In this document: one piece after another, positions 1 through 6,981 of the stretch
Layout of the letters: each line of letters opens with the position of its first letter
Position numbering within the stretch: position 1 is the first letter of the stretch
NCBI GenBank assembly: GCA_028691575.1
Contig: JAQUYY010000004.1
Location: 1-22,610 of the forward strand
Length of the DNA: 22,610 nucleotides
Direction of reading: 5' to 3'
Origin: Candidatus Gastranaerophilales bacterium
GTDB taxonomy: Bacteria > Cyanobacteriota > Vampirovibrionia > Gastranaerophilales > JAQUYY01
Made by a program: the position numbers and the translations under genes
The notes under the pieces: model-generated
Told to the model about the DNA's origin: nothing
Database searches by the model: none
The model's input: only the letters and a program-made list of their open reading frames with translations

Positions 1-109
1 GATTTGTGATTTTTTATTTATTAACAATGCTAAATAATCCATTATTTGGGGGCAATTAATTTATCATGTTTGTTTTTATATTAATAGATGGGATAATCGT
101 GAGGATATT

Positions 110-271
110 ATGAGAAGAAATATTTTAAAATTATATCCACAAATTTGTGAAAAAATAAAAGAGCATGACGAAGAAAAAATGTTTTCGCCAAAATTGAAAT
201 TTGTTTCTGACAAAAATCAGCTTTCGGATATACTTGGTTTTGTAAGGTATATCAGGGAATTTGCCCGATAA
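110..271 (+). CDS. Small unknown ORF, 53 residues
   Basis: This is a short open frame starting ATG AGA AGA AAT and ending at TAA, preceded by GAGGA about 5 bases upstream, a good Shine-Dalgarno match. The product is charged and hydrophilic (RRNILKLYPQICEKIKEHDE... ending REFAR), with no signal peptide or membrane segment. The frame stays open upstream to about position 38 without an ATG, so the start rests on the ribosome site. A 15-codon ORF (66-113) overlaps its start as ATGA, which could allow translational coupling. I do not recognise a family. It could be a real small protein or a chance ORF; the ribosome site and normal amino-acid composition favour the former. Confidence 0.4.
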   Translation: MRRNILKLYPQICEKIKEHDEEKMFSPKLKFVSDKNQLSDILGFVRYIREFAR

Positions 272-413
272 AATAAATTTTTTAAAATTTGATTTTAAGA
301 AAAATTAGTAATGAATTATTGCTATTATTACTGGCTTTTAACCTGTTTGTTCATGTGCCTGAAACTGGCAACAATGTGCTATAAGGGCTATTTGGACCCC
401 TCGGAAAAAAAGC

Positions 414-442
414 TTGACACTAGTCCATGCTAATGGTTAATT
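414..442 (+). promoter_or_regulatory. Candidate promoter of the rlpA-like gene
   Basis: A perfect TTGACA at 414-419 is followed 17 bases later by TTAATT (437-442), a weak -10 element with 3 of 6 matches. Transcription would begin near 450, just before the rlpA-like gene. The -35 is convincing; the -10 is not. The segment upstream (about 355-410) has small hairpin potential, for example TGCC-N7-GGCA at 357-371, but matches no riboswitch I know. Confidence 0.35.
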
Positions 443-473
443 ATTTCATGGAAAATGGTTGGCTAAAATAAAC

Positions 474-1304
474 ATGGATAGAATAATGATTAAAAAAATT
501 ATTTGGCAGTTGAGTTTTATAGTCTTAGTGTTGGCGGTTTCTTTTACAACATTCGCATACGGCAACACTAAAATAGCATTAAACTCCCCTTTAAGCCCTC
601 TTATTGATGAGACTGTGAAAAATTATACAATTAATTATAAAAATCTTAGCAACAATAAAGGTTCTGTGGTTTATATCAATGGAAAGCAGGTTACCTGGTT
701 TCTTACAGGATTTGATAATTTGACAGCAGAGCAAAGAGCTAAACTTTTTATAAGCAGATTTAATGAATTTATTGAAAATGGCGGAAGTATTGAAAAATTA
801 ATTCCGATAAAAAATAAAAGTAATACTTTAGTACAGACGCAGGATTTTTTCCTTGCTGTTGCGGACAAGCAAAATGCCGATAAATTTGGTATATCAACGC
901 ATCAACTTGCTTGTCATTGGATAAATTCAATTAGAAAAGCATTTGATTTAGAAATAATTGTAAATGATTATTCTTATTTTGTTGATGAAAACAAAAAACC
1001 GCTGAAAGAACTTAGGGGCGTAGCTTCGTGGTACGGCGGGTCTTTTCATGGTAGAACGTCATCGGATGGCAGCAGATTTAATAAATATGAATTCACGGCA
1101 GCGCATAAATCACTGCCGTTTGGGTCTTTAGTCAGGGTTACAAACTTAGTCACAAACAAACAATGTGTGGTTAAAATAACGGATAGAGGACCTTTTGTCG
1201 GAAACAGAATAATTGACTTGTCTTTTGCGGCTGCAAAACAAATAGGAGTTTATAAATCAGGAACTTCAAGAGTCAAACTTGAGCTTTTAGGCAGATACGA
1301 GTAA
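474..1304 (+). CDS. RlpA-like septal/peptidoglycan protein (DPBB domain)
   Basis: RlpA proteins are exported, bind denuded peptidoglycan at the septum, and in some species act as lytic transglycosylases. The C-terminal ~95 residues are a clear double-psi beta-barrel: GVASWYGGSFHGR, then AAHKSLPFG, then TDRGPFVGNRIIDLS. The conserved His of AAHKSLP and Asp of TDRGPF, the catalytic candidates of the family, are present. The N-terminus has a basic start (IKK), a hydrophobic stretch and a small-residue region near FAYGNT, so it is probably a Sec signal peptide; no lipobox Cys is seen. The middle (VYINGKQVTWFLTGF...) resembles the extension of cyanobacterial RlpA homologues. Starts at TTG 459, ATG 474 and ATG 486 all remain possible because none has a strong ribosome site. 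The gene ends one base before the stop of the convergent response regulator. Confidence 0.85.
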   Translation: MDRIMIKKIIWQLSFIVLVLAVSFTTFAYGNTKIALNSPLSPLIDETVKNYTINYKNLSNNKGSVVYINGKQVTWFLTGFDNLTAEQRAKLFISRFNEFIENGGSIEKLIPIKNKSNTLVQTQDFFLAVADKQNADKFGISTHQLACHWINSIRKAFDLEIIVNDYSYFVDENKKPLKELRGVASWYGGSFHGRTSSDGSRFNKYEFTAAHKSLPFGSLVRVTNLVTNKQCVVKITDRGPFVGNRIIDLSFAAAKQIGVYKSGTSRVKLELLGRYE

Positions 1305-1305
1305 A

Positions 1306-1710
1306 TTAACCGTCAATCCCGCATTGACAAGGTGATTGCGGTTTTAAAAAACCGTTGATTTTTTTAATAAATTCTGTAACTCGGATTGGTTTTGTTATGT
1401 AATCATCGCAGCCTGCTTTTTGAGCTTTTTGTAAATCATGTTCCATCGCATGGGCTGAAAGTACGAATATCGGAAGAAATTTAGTTTCATTATTTGCACG
1501 AAGTTCTTCTATCACTTCAAATCCGCTCATTTCAGGAAGTTGAATATCCATCAGGACTAAGTCAATTTTTTTATAATTTAATTTAATTTTATTTAATGCA
1601 TTTTTTCCGGTTCTTGCTGTTAAAAGGCTGTAACCTTGAGATATTAAGATATCGCTGACCAGTTTTAAATTTATTTCGTTATCTTCTGCGATAAAAATTG
1701 TTTTATTCAT
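1306..1710 (-). CDS. CheY-like single-domain response regulator
   Basis: This is a stand-alone receiver domain of 134 residues with no output domain. All key positions are present: the acidic pair E9-D10, phosphoacceptor D55 in LVLMDIQLPEMSG, S85 in VLSAHA, and K107 in DYITKPI. It is the downstream gene of a two-gene unit: its ATG lies inside the last codons of the histidine kinase (8-base overlap), so translation is probably coupled and the two are very likely cognate. Without an output domain it probably works by protein-protein contact or as a phosphorelay step. The tail after the receiver (PQSPCQCGIDG) carries a CxC of unknown meaning. The MxGxExxxxLR-like alpha-3 pattern and KPI motif resemble receivers that accompany hybrid-type kinases. 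Confidence 0.93.
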   Translation of the reverse strand: MNKTIFIAEDNEINLKLVSDILISQGYSLLTARTGKNALNKIKLNYKKIDLVLMDIQLPEMSGFEVIEELRANNETKFLPIFVLSAHAMEHDLQKAQKAGCDDYITKPIRVTEFIKKINGFLKPQSPCQCGIDG

Positions 1711-2965
1711 TTATTTCACCTGTCGTTAGCTCAAATATAAATTTTGAACCTTCATTTTGTTTGCTTTCTATCCAAATTTTTCCGCCATGAAGCTCGACTA
1801 ATTCTTTTGTGATAGTCAGACCAAGCCCTGTACTGCTGTATTTTCGGGTTAGGGAATTATCCACCTGCTGAAATTTAGCAAAAATTTTGTCATGATATTT
1901 TTCATCAATGCCTATGCCGTTATCTTTTACATAAATTCGGATATTATTGCCTGAAATTTTGTAATTTACCTCAATTTTTCCATTATCATCGGTAAATTTA
2001 ATTGCATTGCTGATTAAATTGTATAAAATTTGTTGAAATTTTTTCCGATCAGCGTGTATTTGGGCATTTTTGTCCTCACAATTTAATTTAATAGTAATAT
2101 TTTTTTTCTCGGCAAGGGGTCTTGTTATACCAATGGCTTCGTTTATGGATTGAAAAACAGAAAAATCAGTCTTGCAAAGCTCGATTTTTTTAGCTTCAAG
2201 CTTGGCAAGATCTAAAATATCATTAATCATTCCCAGAAGATGAATCCCACTTGTGTGAATATCATTGACATAGTCTTCCTGCTTTTCGTTTAATTCCCCA
2301 AATATCTTTAGTTTCAGGGCTTCTGAAAAACCTATTATAGCATTCATAGGAGTTCTTAATTCATGAGAAATATTAGCCAAAAATTCATTTTTGATTCTAT
2401 CGGTTTCTTTTATTTTTTCATTTTGTTCTTTAATTATTTCATAGGCTTCATTTTTTTCGTCAATATTTTTTTTCAAAATTTTCAACTGGTTTTTAAAAAT
2501 TTGAGTTATTTCAGCATCTTTAATTGTGTATGAAGCTGCTGTGCTAAAGGTTTTTATAATTTCTAAATCAATTTCATCAAAATAATTTTCTTCATTTCTA
2601 AAAAAGCAAATAATCCCAAAAATATTGTCTCGCAATGCTAATGGTGCGATTATAAAAGATGATTTTTGCCGGAATTCTTTAATAAATTCGCTGATAAAAA
2701 AATCATTGACATTACCATAGATTGAGTTTTTTAAATTATCAGAATTTTTTATTTCAAAAGTTTTATTTTTATCAAAGTTAAATCCGTCTTGTTTTTTAAC
2801 AATAAGCCTATCATTTTCAACAAACAAAATAACAGCATTGTCATATTGAAAAATATTTTTGGCATTTAAAAAAACCATTTCAAAGGTTTTATTAGGATCA
2901 TAGCTTGCATTCAGCATTTGCGATGCAGAGGCTAATGTTTTAATTAATTTATCGTTTATACTCAA
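1703..2965 (-). CDS. Soluble GAF-domain sensor histidine kinase
   Basis: This 420-residue kinase has no membrane segment, so it should sense a cytoplasmic signal. Order of domains: a GAF-like domain (about 15-150), a coiled coil (about 150-195), HisKA with NISHELRTP and phospho-acceptor H201, then a HATPase with N-box NLISNAIKF (316-324), G1 DNGIGID (348-354) and G2 STGLGL (378-383). The GAF part has no recognisable cofactor residues. The start is TTG at 2965, supported by a purine-rich GAGAG a few bases upstream; the next ATG codons would cut into the GAF domain. It is transcribed with the overlapping response regulator and is probably its partner. It resembles the second kinase at 19812-21272 in general design, so the genome may carry several of this type. 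Confidence 0.92.
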   Translation of the reverse strand: MSINDKLIKTLASASQMLNASYDPNKTFEMVFLNAKNIFQYDNAVILFVENDRLIVKKQDGFNFDKNKTFEIKNSDNLKNSIYGNVNDFFISEFIKEFRQKSSFIIAPLALRDNIFGIICFFRNEENYFDEIDLEIIKTFSTAASYTIKDAEITQIFKNQLKILKKNIDEKNEAYEIIKEQNEKIKETDRIKNEFLANISHELRTPMNAIIGFSEALKLKIFGELNEKQEDYVNDIHTSGIHLLGMINDILDLAKLEAKKIELCKTDFSVFQSINEAIGITRPLAEKKNITIKLNCEDKNAQIHADRKKFQQILYNLISNAIKFTDDNGKIEVNYKISGNNIRIYVKDNGIGIDEKYHDKIFAKFQQVDNSLTRKYSSTGLGLTITKELVELHGGKIWIESKQNEGSKFIFELTTGEINE

Positions 2966-2997
2966 TTTCTTCTCTCTTTATAAAGTTCTCAAATAGA

Positions 2998-3025
2998 ATT
3001 ATATCGATTTTTTTGTAAAAAACAA
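2998..3025 (-). promoter_or_regulatory. Candidate promoter of the kinase/response-regulator pair
   Basis: Read on the minus strand, TTGTTT (3020-3025) is followed by 16 bases and a perfect TATAAT (2998-3003). Transcription would start about 25 bases before the TTG start of the kinase. It lies back to back with the promoter candidate for the pilin-like gene. Confidence 0.45.
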
Positions 3026-3057
3026 AATTGTTAAAAAATTTATATATTAAAGCATTG

Positions 3058-3086
3058 TTGTAAAAACTTAAATATGTTAATATAAA
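3058..3086 (+). promoter_or_regulatory. Candidate promoter of the pilin-like gene
   Basis: TTGTAA (3058-3063) and TATAAA (3081-3086) are separated by exactly 17 bases. The predicted transcription start near 3093 falls on or beside the first in-frame ATG, which argues that translation begins at the second ATG (3105). Confidence 0.4.
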
Positions 3087-3104
3087 CAAAAAATGAGGAA
3101 AGAA

Positions 3105-3704
3105 ATGCTTTTTAATATAAAAAAATACTTAGCTTTCACCCTTTCAGAGGTTTTAATAGTAATTGCAATTATTGGAGTAGTTGCAGCAATTGGTATTCCG
3201 ACATTATATAATGCAACTAATCAAGCAGAGATTGTAATGGCAGAAAAAAAAGTTTATGCTGATTTTATGCAGGCTGCAACAAGGCTTAAAATTGATAATT
3301 CCGGTGATTTTACAGGATTATGTCCTACTGCTTATGATAATTTTTGTATGATGAACAGATTTTTAGAGTATATGAAGTATATTAAAACTTGTCCTGCTAA
3401 TACAGGCTCGGGCAATTGCTGGTCTGCTGAATGGTATTATACTGATGGAGGTCTTATTACCGATTCTCCTACTTCTCATGCTACTGCAGTTTTAAATAAT
3501 GGAGCTATGGTTATGTTTAGGTATCATGAAACCACATGTACTGTTAATACATGTTCAGGTACTGCGTGTTGTGGTTGGCTTTATGTTGATGTTAACGGGT
3601 TTAAAAGTCCAAATAAAGTTGGCGAAGATATTTTACACTTTTATCTGTATAAAGATAAATTAAGCATAGTAAATACTGATGATACGTTAATGTATCAGCC
3701 GTAA
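3105..3704 (+). CDS. Type IV pilin-like / pseudopilin protein
   Basis: The N-terminus is a class III (prepilin) signal: a short basic leader (MLFNIKKYLA), then FTLSEVLIVIAIIGVVAA. Cleavage would fall between A and F, leaving Glu at +5 of the mature protein and a long hydrophobic helix. Ala instead of Gly at -1 is tolerated by prepilin peptidases and, as I recall, common in Vampirovibrionia. The globular part has nine Cys residues, including TCTVNTCSGTACCG, suggesting disulfides, and ends with DVNGFKSPNKVGEDILHFYL, a C-terminal pattern shared by many pilin-like proteins of that group. An in-frame ATG exists at 3093, but GAGGAAAG lies between the two ATGs with good spacing to 3105, so 3105 is preferred (199 residues). 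The protein is probably inserted in the inner membrane and assembled into, or used by, a pilus or type II-like machine encoded elsewhere. Confidence 0.88.
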   Translation: MLFNIKKYLAFTLSEVLIVIAIIGVVAAIGIPTLYNATNQAEIVMAEKKVYADFMQAATRLKIDNSGDFTGLCPTAYDNFCMMNRFLEYMKYIKTCPANTGSGNCWSAEWYYTDGGLITDSPTSHATAVLNNGAMVMFRYHETTCTVNTCSGTACCGWLYVDVNGFKSPNKVGEDILHFYLYKDKLSIVNTDDTLMYQP

Positions 3705-3716
3705 AAAGGAATAATA

Positions 3717-3890
3717 ATGAGTGATATAGCGTTTAGTTTACTAATTCCGATAGTTTTGGGGTTTTTTGTCGGAAATTATATTGATAATAAAACAATGTCA
3801 GAATTTCCTATTTGGACTGTTGCGTTGACAATTTTAGGTATTATCACCGGCATGTGGAGTATTTATAAGCAGTATATTGCTAAGAAGTAG
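3717..3890 (+). CDS. AtpZ/AtpI-like small membrane protein
   Basis: This 57-residue product has two predicted membrane helices, about residues 5-20 (FSLLIPIVLGFFVGNYID) and 33-50 (WTVALTILGIITGMWSIY), joined by a short polar loop. The pattern of small residues in the first helix, then G-x-Y-x-D, a loop with a W near the start of helix 2, and G-x-x-x-G followed by aromatic and basic residues, matches the AtpZ/AtpI family that normally sits at the head of F-type ATP synthase operons and helps c-ring assembly or Mg uptake. Here it follows the pilin-like gene by 12 bases with AAGGA as ribosome site, so the two probably share a transcript; no ATP synthase gene is nearby. The family assignment rests on topology and a few residues only. 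Confidence 0.6.
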   Translation: MSDIAFSLLIPIVLGFFVGNYIDNKTMSEFPIWTVALTILGIITGMWSIYKQYIAKK

Positions 3891-4030
3891 TTGTTTTATA
3901 ACCAATAATGCTTAAATTTAAAATATTCATTCAAACACCGTTAGAGCCTTTGGCAATATTAGAGCCAACATAGCTAAAAAGTAATAATTAAACAACGATA
4001 GAGAGTAGCGGCTTTTTTCTTTTTTGGTTT

Positions 4031-4071
4031 CCGTTTTTTCTTTTTGGCTCGCAAGTAAAAAGAAAAAATGG
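4031..4071. repeat. Long A/T-rich hairpin with 15-bp stem
   Basis: CCGTTTTTTCTTTTT (4031-4045) pairs with AAAAAGAAAAAATGG (4057-4071), with one G-T wobble and an 11-base loop GGCTCGCAAGT. The stem is almost all homopurine/homopyrimidine. It may act as a bidirectional transcription stop or be a copy of a dispersed palindrome. Confidence 0.7.
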
Positions 4072-4114
4072 AAAAAATCAAACAAATCACTCTATTTATC
4101 ATTTTAAAAGTTCT

Positions 4115-4162
4115 GTTCATTTTCTTTCTTTTTACCTACTAACAAAAAGAAAGAAAACGAAC
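4115..4162. repeat. Second long hairpin, 19-position stem
   Basis: Arms at 4115-4133 and 4144-4162 are complementary at 18 of 19 positions around a 10-base loop. As in the first hairpin, one arm is pyrimidine-rich (TTTTCTTTCTTTTT) and the other purine-rich. Another partial purine copy (AAAAGAAAGAAAAA) follows directly at 4164-4177. Confidence 0.7.
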
Positions 4163-4191
4163 CAAAAGAAAGAAAAATCCAGTTATTCATA

Positions 4192-4306
4192 ACAGTTGCT
4201 AAGAACTTAAATAATTGTCTATCGTAGTTTGACGCAGTTAACCTAGGCAACTTCGTTGCCGTCGAGCAGAACCGCTAATACTTAATATTAGCGTTCAAGC
4301 AACTGT
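4192..4306. repeat. 115-base palindrome-bounded element, possible structured RNA or dispersed repeat
   Basis: The ends form a 9-bp inverted repeat, ACAGTTGCT (4192-4200) and AGCAACTGT (4298-4306). Inside are two perfect hairpins: GGCAAC-TTC-GTTGCC (4246-4260) and CGCTAATA-CTTAA-TATTAGCG (4273-4293). GCTAA-AACTTAAAT-like sequence occurs twice as an imperfect direct repeat. It is richer in G+C than its surroundings and shares CGCAGTTAAC (4233-4242) with the GC-rich element at 18268-18345 (opposite orientation). A T-run follows on the plus strand, which would fit the 3' end of a small RNA, but no promoter was identified. Confidence 0.55.
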
Positions 4307-4404
4307 AAGTAGTTTTTTTCTAAAAGTAAAATTTTATTTCTACCGTAATCGAATTACTATTACTAAAAGTTTAAACATGCTTATATTGATATTTTATATT
4401 TAAT

Positions 4405-5772
4405 CTAAAACTTATCTTTAATATAATGCGTGAAAAATCTGTAAGCCATAAAGTCTTTTGACCAATGGTTCTTCGGTAATCCTGCTTTTTGTTTTAAAGA
4501 CTGTAAAAAATCAACTTTATCAGGCAGCTGCTCCCATACAGACGGTAAATAAACAGCTTTATAGCCTCTATCAGAAATTATTAGCCCGTCAATATTTGGC
4601 TTCAATTGCTTTAATAAATCTTCTTCTGATGAAAAATCCATTTTAATCGGCAAAGTTAAAATTGATAAGGAGATAGTTAAATCTGCCAATTCATGCTCTA
4701 AAACAGGAGAAAATCTCGGGTCTTCAAATGCACTTGAAAAAGCATTTTTAGCTATATCTTGAGCCAAAGAACGATGAGCAATAATTGAGCCTATACAACC
4801 TCTTAAATTCTCATTTTTTTCTAAAGTTACAAAACAGGCACCGTTTTGCTTTAAAATTAACGGCATTTTTAAATAATCCACGTTTATCGGCTTTCCTTGC
4901 TCAATTCCATTTATAATACTTTTCCTGGCAATATCAACAAGGTCTTTTGAATGGTGATTTATTATATAATCGGTTTTTCCTTTTTTATTAAAAATCCAAC
5001 ACCCGTATCCGACGACTTGAGATTTATCCCCTTGAGTATCAGCGGAATTTTTTAAACTTAACCTTATCGGGTCTATGTTTTTCTTTCTTGTAAATCTTAG
5101 AAGCCCACGTATACCATAAAAACCGCATGAGTATTCTCCTGTAAGTGATTCGTATTGCATACTTTCTATTAAATTTGCAGTTGTTAAGTCTATTTTTTTA
5201 GCTTCTTCATACTTATGATAATGGCTTAAGTCAGAGCTTATAATAAAAACAACCTCATCATCGTCCCAAAACTTTTCTATAATTGAAGAAATGATTGTTT
5301 CAGAATTCATACTAACAGAAATCGGAACAATTTTAAAATTATCCAGAGTTTTTTGCAAAAAAGGAACTTGAACTTCAATTGAATGTTCTTGGCTATGCCC
5401 TTGTTCAAGTACTTTAACCCCTTCAATTTCAAGAAGTTTAGAATTTATATCTTTATCAATTTCAACTTTTCCCAATGGCGTATTCCAGTAATCAGAAGAT
5501 GTTAGAGCAGCACCGGTGAAAGTCACGCTGTGAGAAGGACCGATAATAATTACTTTTTTAAAGTCGTTAGAAAATTTTTTCAAGTAAGCATAACCACTGG
5601 CAGCAACTATTCCAGAGTAAATATAGCCTGCATGGGGTACAATTAAGGCTTTTGGCTTAATATCATATGGTAAAGAGGATTTATTCAGGTAGCATGAAAT
5701 CAAATCCGATAACTCTTTTTTATCTGCAGGATAAAACATATCTTCAAAAACAGCTTCTCGGGTTATAGACAT
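4405..5772 (-). CDS. amrB/amrA: AmmeMemoRadiSam fusion: Memo domain (protein B) + AMMECR1 domain (protein A)
   Basis: One 455-residue protein joins two partners that are often separate genes. Residues 1-265 are a Memo (MEMO1-like) domain related to non-haem iron dioxygenases, with PHAGY (H47), GPSH (H81), EHSIEVQVPFL (H130), SSDLSHYH (H184) and C216; H47, H81, H184 and C216 correspond to the metal-site residues of human MEMO1. Residues 275-455 are an AMMECR1 domain with its hallmark LRGCIG (323-328), AFEDPRFSPV, and a C-terminal PSVWEQLPDKVDFLQSLKQKAG. No signal peptide is seen. The reaction catalysed is not known for the family. The ATG has GGAG eight bases upstream. It is divergent, by 63 bases, from the radical SAM enzyme of the same system, and the two presumably act together, perhaps in modifying a small molecule or protein. 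Confidence 0.93.
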   Translation of the reverse strand: MSITREAVFEDMFYPADKKELSDLISCYLNKSSLPYDIKPKALIVPHAGYIYSGIVAASGYAYLKKFSNDFKKVIIIGPSHSVTFTGAALTSSDYWNTPLGKVEIDKDINSKLLEIEGVKVLEQGHSQEHSIEVQVPFLQKTLDNFKIVPISVSMNSETIISSIIEKFWDDDEVVFIISSDLSHYHKYEEAKKIDLTTANLIESMQYESLTGEYSCGFYGIRGLLRFTRKKNIDPIRLSLKNSADTQGDKSQVVGYGCWIFNKKGKTDYIINHHSKDLVDIARKSIINGIEQGKPINVDYLKMPLILKQNGACFVTLEKNENLRGCIGSIIAHRSLAQDIAKNAFSSAFEDPRFSPVLEHELADLTISLSILTLPIKMDFSSEEDLLKQLKPNIDGLIISDRGYKAVYLPSVWEQLPDKVDFLQSLKQKAGLPKNHWSKDFMAYRFFTHYIKDKF

Positions 5773-5835
5773 TTTGCATTCTCCGTAAAAAATTGATAAG
5801 ATGTAAACGTTGAAAATTATTATAGCATTTTTTTT

Positions 5836-6864
5836 ATGAATACCAAAGACAGAATTGTAAAAACAAAATATTGGAAAAAGCTACCCGACGGTAGAGTTAT
5901 GTGTTATTTATGCCCGAGACATTGTAAACTCAAAGAAGGGCAGAAAGGCTTTTGTTTTATTAGAGAACGGCAAAATGACGAAGTTGTAATGACGAGTTAT
6001 GGCTATTCGACAGGTTTTGCAATTGATCCTATCGAAAAAAAACCGTTAAATCACTTTTACCCCGGGACGACAGTTTTTTCATTCGGTACAGCAGGCTGTA
6101 ATTTGGGCTGTAAATTTTGTCAAAACTGGGAAATCAGCAAAGCAAAGCAAATTGAAAGACTTTCTCAAAAAGGATTGCCGAAAGATATAGCAATTGCCGC
6201 AAAAGAATACGAATGCAAAAGCGTAGCGTTTACTTATAATGATCCGGTTATTTTTATAGAGTATGTCATTGATACAGCAATTGAATGTCATAAATTAGGC
6301 TTAAAAACAGTCGCTGTTACAGCCGGTTATATTTCAGATGAAGCAAGAGCTGATTTTTTTGAGTATATTGATGCTGCAAACGTTGATTTAAAAGGCTTTA
6401 GTGATTCTTTTTATAAAAATTTTTGTGCAGGCGACTTGCAAACAGTTTTAAATACTTTACTTTACTTAAAAAATGAAACAAATGTTTGGTTTGAAATTAC
6501 TACTCTCTTGATTCCGGGGGAAAATGATTCTGTTGAAGATTTGGAAAACGAGTGCAAGTGGATTGTTGATAATTTAGGAGCTGATGTGCCTCTGCATTTT
6601 ACCGCATTTCATCCTGACTGGAAAATGATGGATAAGGAAAGTACTAAACTTGAAATTTTACTAAAAGCCCATGCTATTGCAAAAAAAGCAGGCATTAAAT
6701 ATGTCTACACAGGTAATGTTGCTCACCCCGAAACTTCTACAACATACTGCCATAGCTGTCATAAACCTTTGATAAAAAGGACATGGCATGAGGTGAGCGA
6801 ATATAATTTAATCGGCGATGGTGAGTGTAAATTTTGCAAAACTAAATGCGCAGGAAGATTTTAA
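5836..6864 (+). CDS. amrS: AmmeMemoRadiSam system radical SAM enzyme
   Basis: This 342-residue radical SAM protein carries the [4Fe-4S] motif CxxxCxxC as TAGCNLGCKFCQNW (C88, C92, C95), preceded by an N-terminal Cys cluster (CYLCPRHC...GFC; C23, C26, C30, C40) that could bind another cluster or zinc. SAM-barrel features include FTYNDPVIFIEY and the GYISDEA segment. The C-terminus holds CxxC pairs (YCHSCHKP and ECKFCKTKC), like a zinc ribbon. It belongs to the PflA-like group that travels with Memo and AMMECR1 proteins; the substrate is unknown. No Shine-Dalgarno sequence precedes the ATG (the ten bases upstream are almost all T), yet the family start (LPDGRVMCYLCPRHC) needs this N-terminus, so translation may be leaderless. 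TTGATA and TATTAT upstream form a weak promoter close to the ATG. Confidence 0.95.
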   Translation: MNTKDRIVKTKYWKKLPDGRVMCYLCPRHCKLKEGQKGFCFIRERQNDEVVMTSYGYSTGFAIDPIEKKPLNHFYPGTTVFSFGTAGCNLGCKFCQNWEISKAKQIERLSQKGLPKDIAIAAKEYECKSVAFTYNDPVIFIEYVIDTAIECHKLGLKTVAVTAGYISDEARADFFEYIDAANVDLKGFSDSFYKNFCAGDLQTVLNTLLYLKNETNVWFEITTLLIPGENDSVEDLENECKWIVDNLGADVPLHFTAFHPDWKMMDKESTKLEILLKAHAIAKKAGIKYVYTGNVAHPETSTTYCHSCHKPLIKRTWHEVSEYNLIGDGECKFCKTKCAGRF

Positions 6865-6940
6865 TTATATCGATTTCAAAAAGTAATTAGGAAAATATAT
6901 AAATTTTGAAATAGGTATGCGTGAGTCGGGAGTGATGTTT

Positions 6941-6961
6941 TTGAAAAAGAGGGCTTTGCCC
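6941..6961 (-). terminator. Weak terminator-like hairpin after the 104-residue gene
   Basis: On the minus strand GGGC-AAA-GCCC (6951-6961) is followed by TCTTTTTC. The stem is only four G/C pairs, so efficiency is doubtful. The same compact perfect palindrome style recurs in the mosaics at 4192-4306 and 18268-18345. Confidence 0.35.
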
Positions 6962-6981
6962 GTTTTCCAAAAAAAACTAAC

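Larger units (their letters stand above)
3891..4404. other. 514-base gene-free stretch rich in inverted repeats
   Basis: No convincing coding frame is seen. The stretch separates the pilin/AtpZ pair from the convergently placed Memo-AMMECR1 gene. It holds two long A/T-rich hairpins (4031-4071 and 4115-4162), a 115-base element bounded by a 9-bp inverted repeat (4192-4306), and an 8-bp inverted repeat ACGATAGA/TCTATCGT (3995-4002 with 4218-4225). A run of seven T follows the element near 4313-4319. Confidence 0.7.

Noticed and set aside
300..412. Riboswitch upstream of the rlpA-like gene
   Set aside because: The segment has a few short hairpins but lacks the conserved cores of cyclic-di-GMP, cyclic-di-AMP, cobalamin or SAM riboswitches.
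4192..4306. tRNA, tmRNA, SRP RNA or 6S RNA
   Set aside because: No cloverleaf, no CCA end, no GGAAGG-type SRP core and no long single hairpin with central bubble.
3891..4404. Possible coding frame through the A/T-rich hairpins
   Set aside because: Frames give low-complexity Phe/Lys strings and stop within tens of codons.
4458..6291. Several shorter frames opposite the Memo fusion and the radical SAM gene
   Set aside because: Each overlaps a conserved protein with catalytic motifs and has no ribosome site or family pattern.
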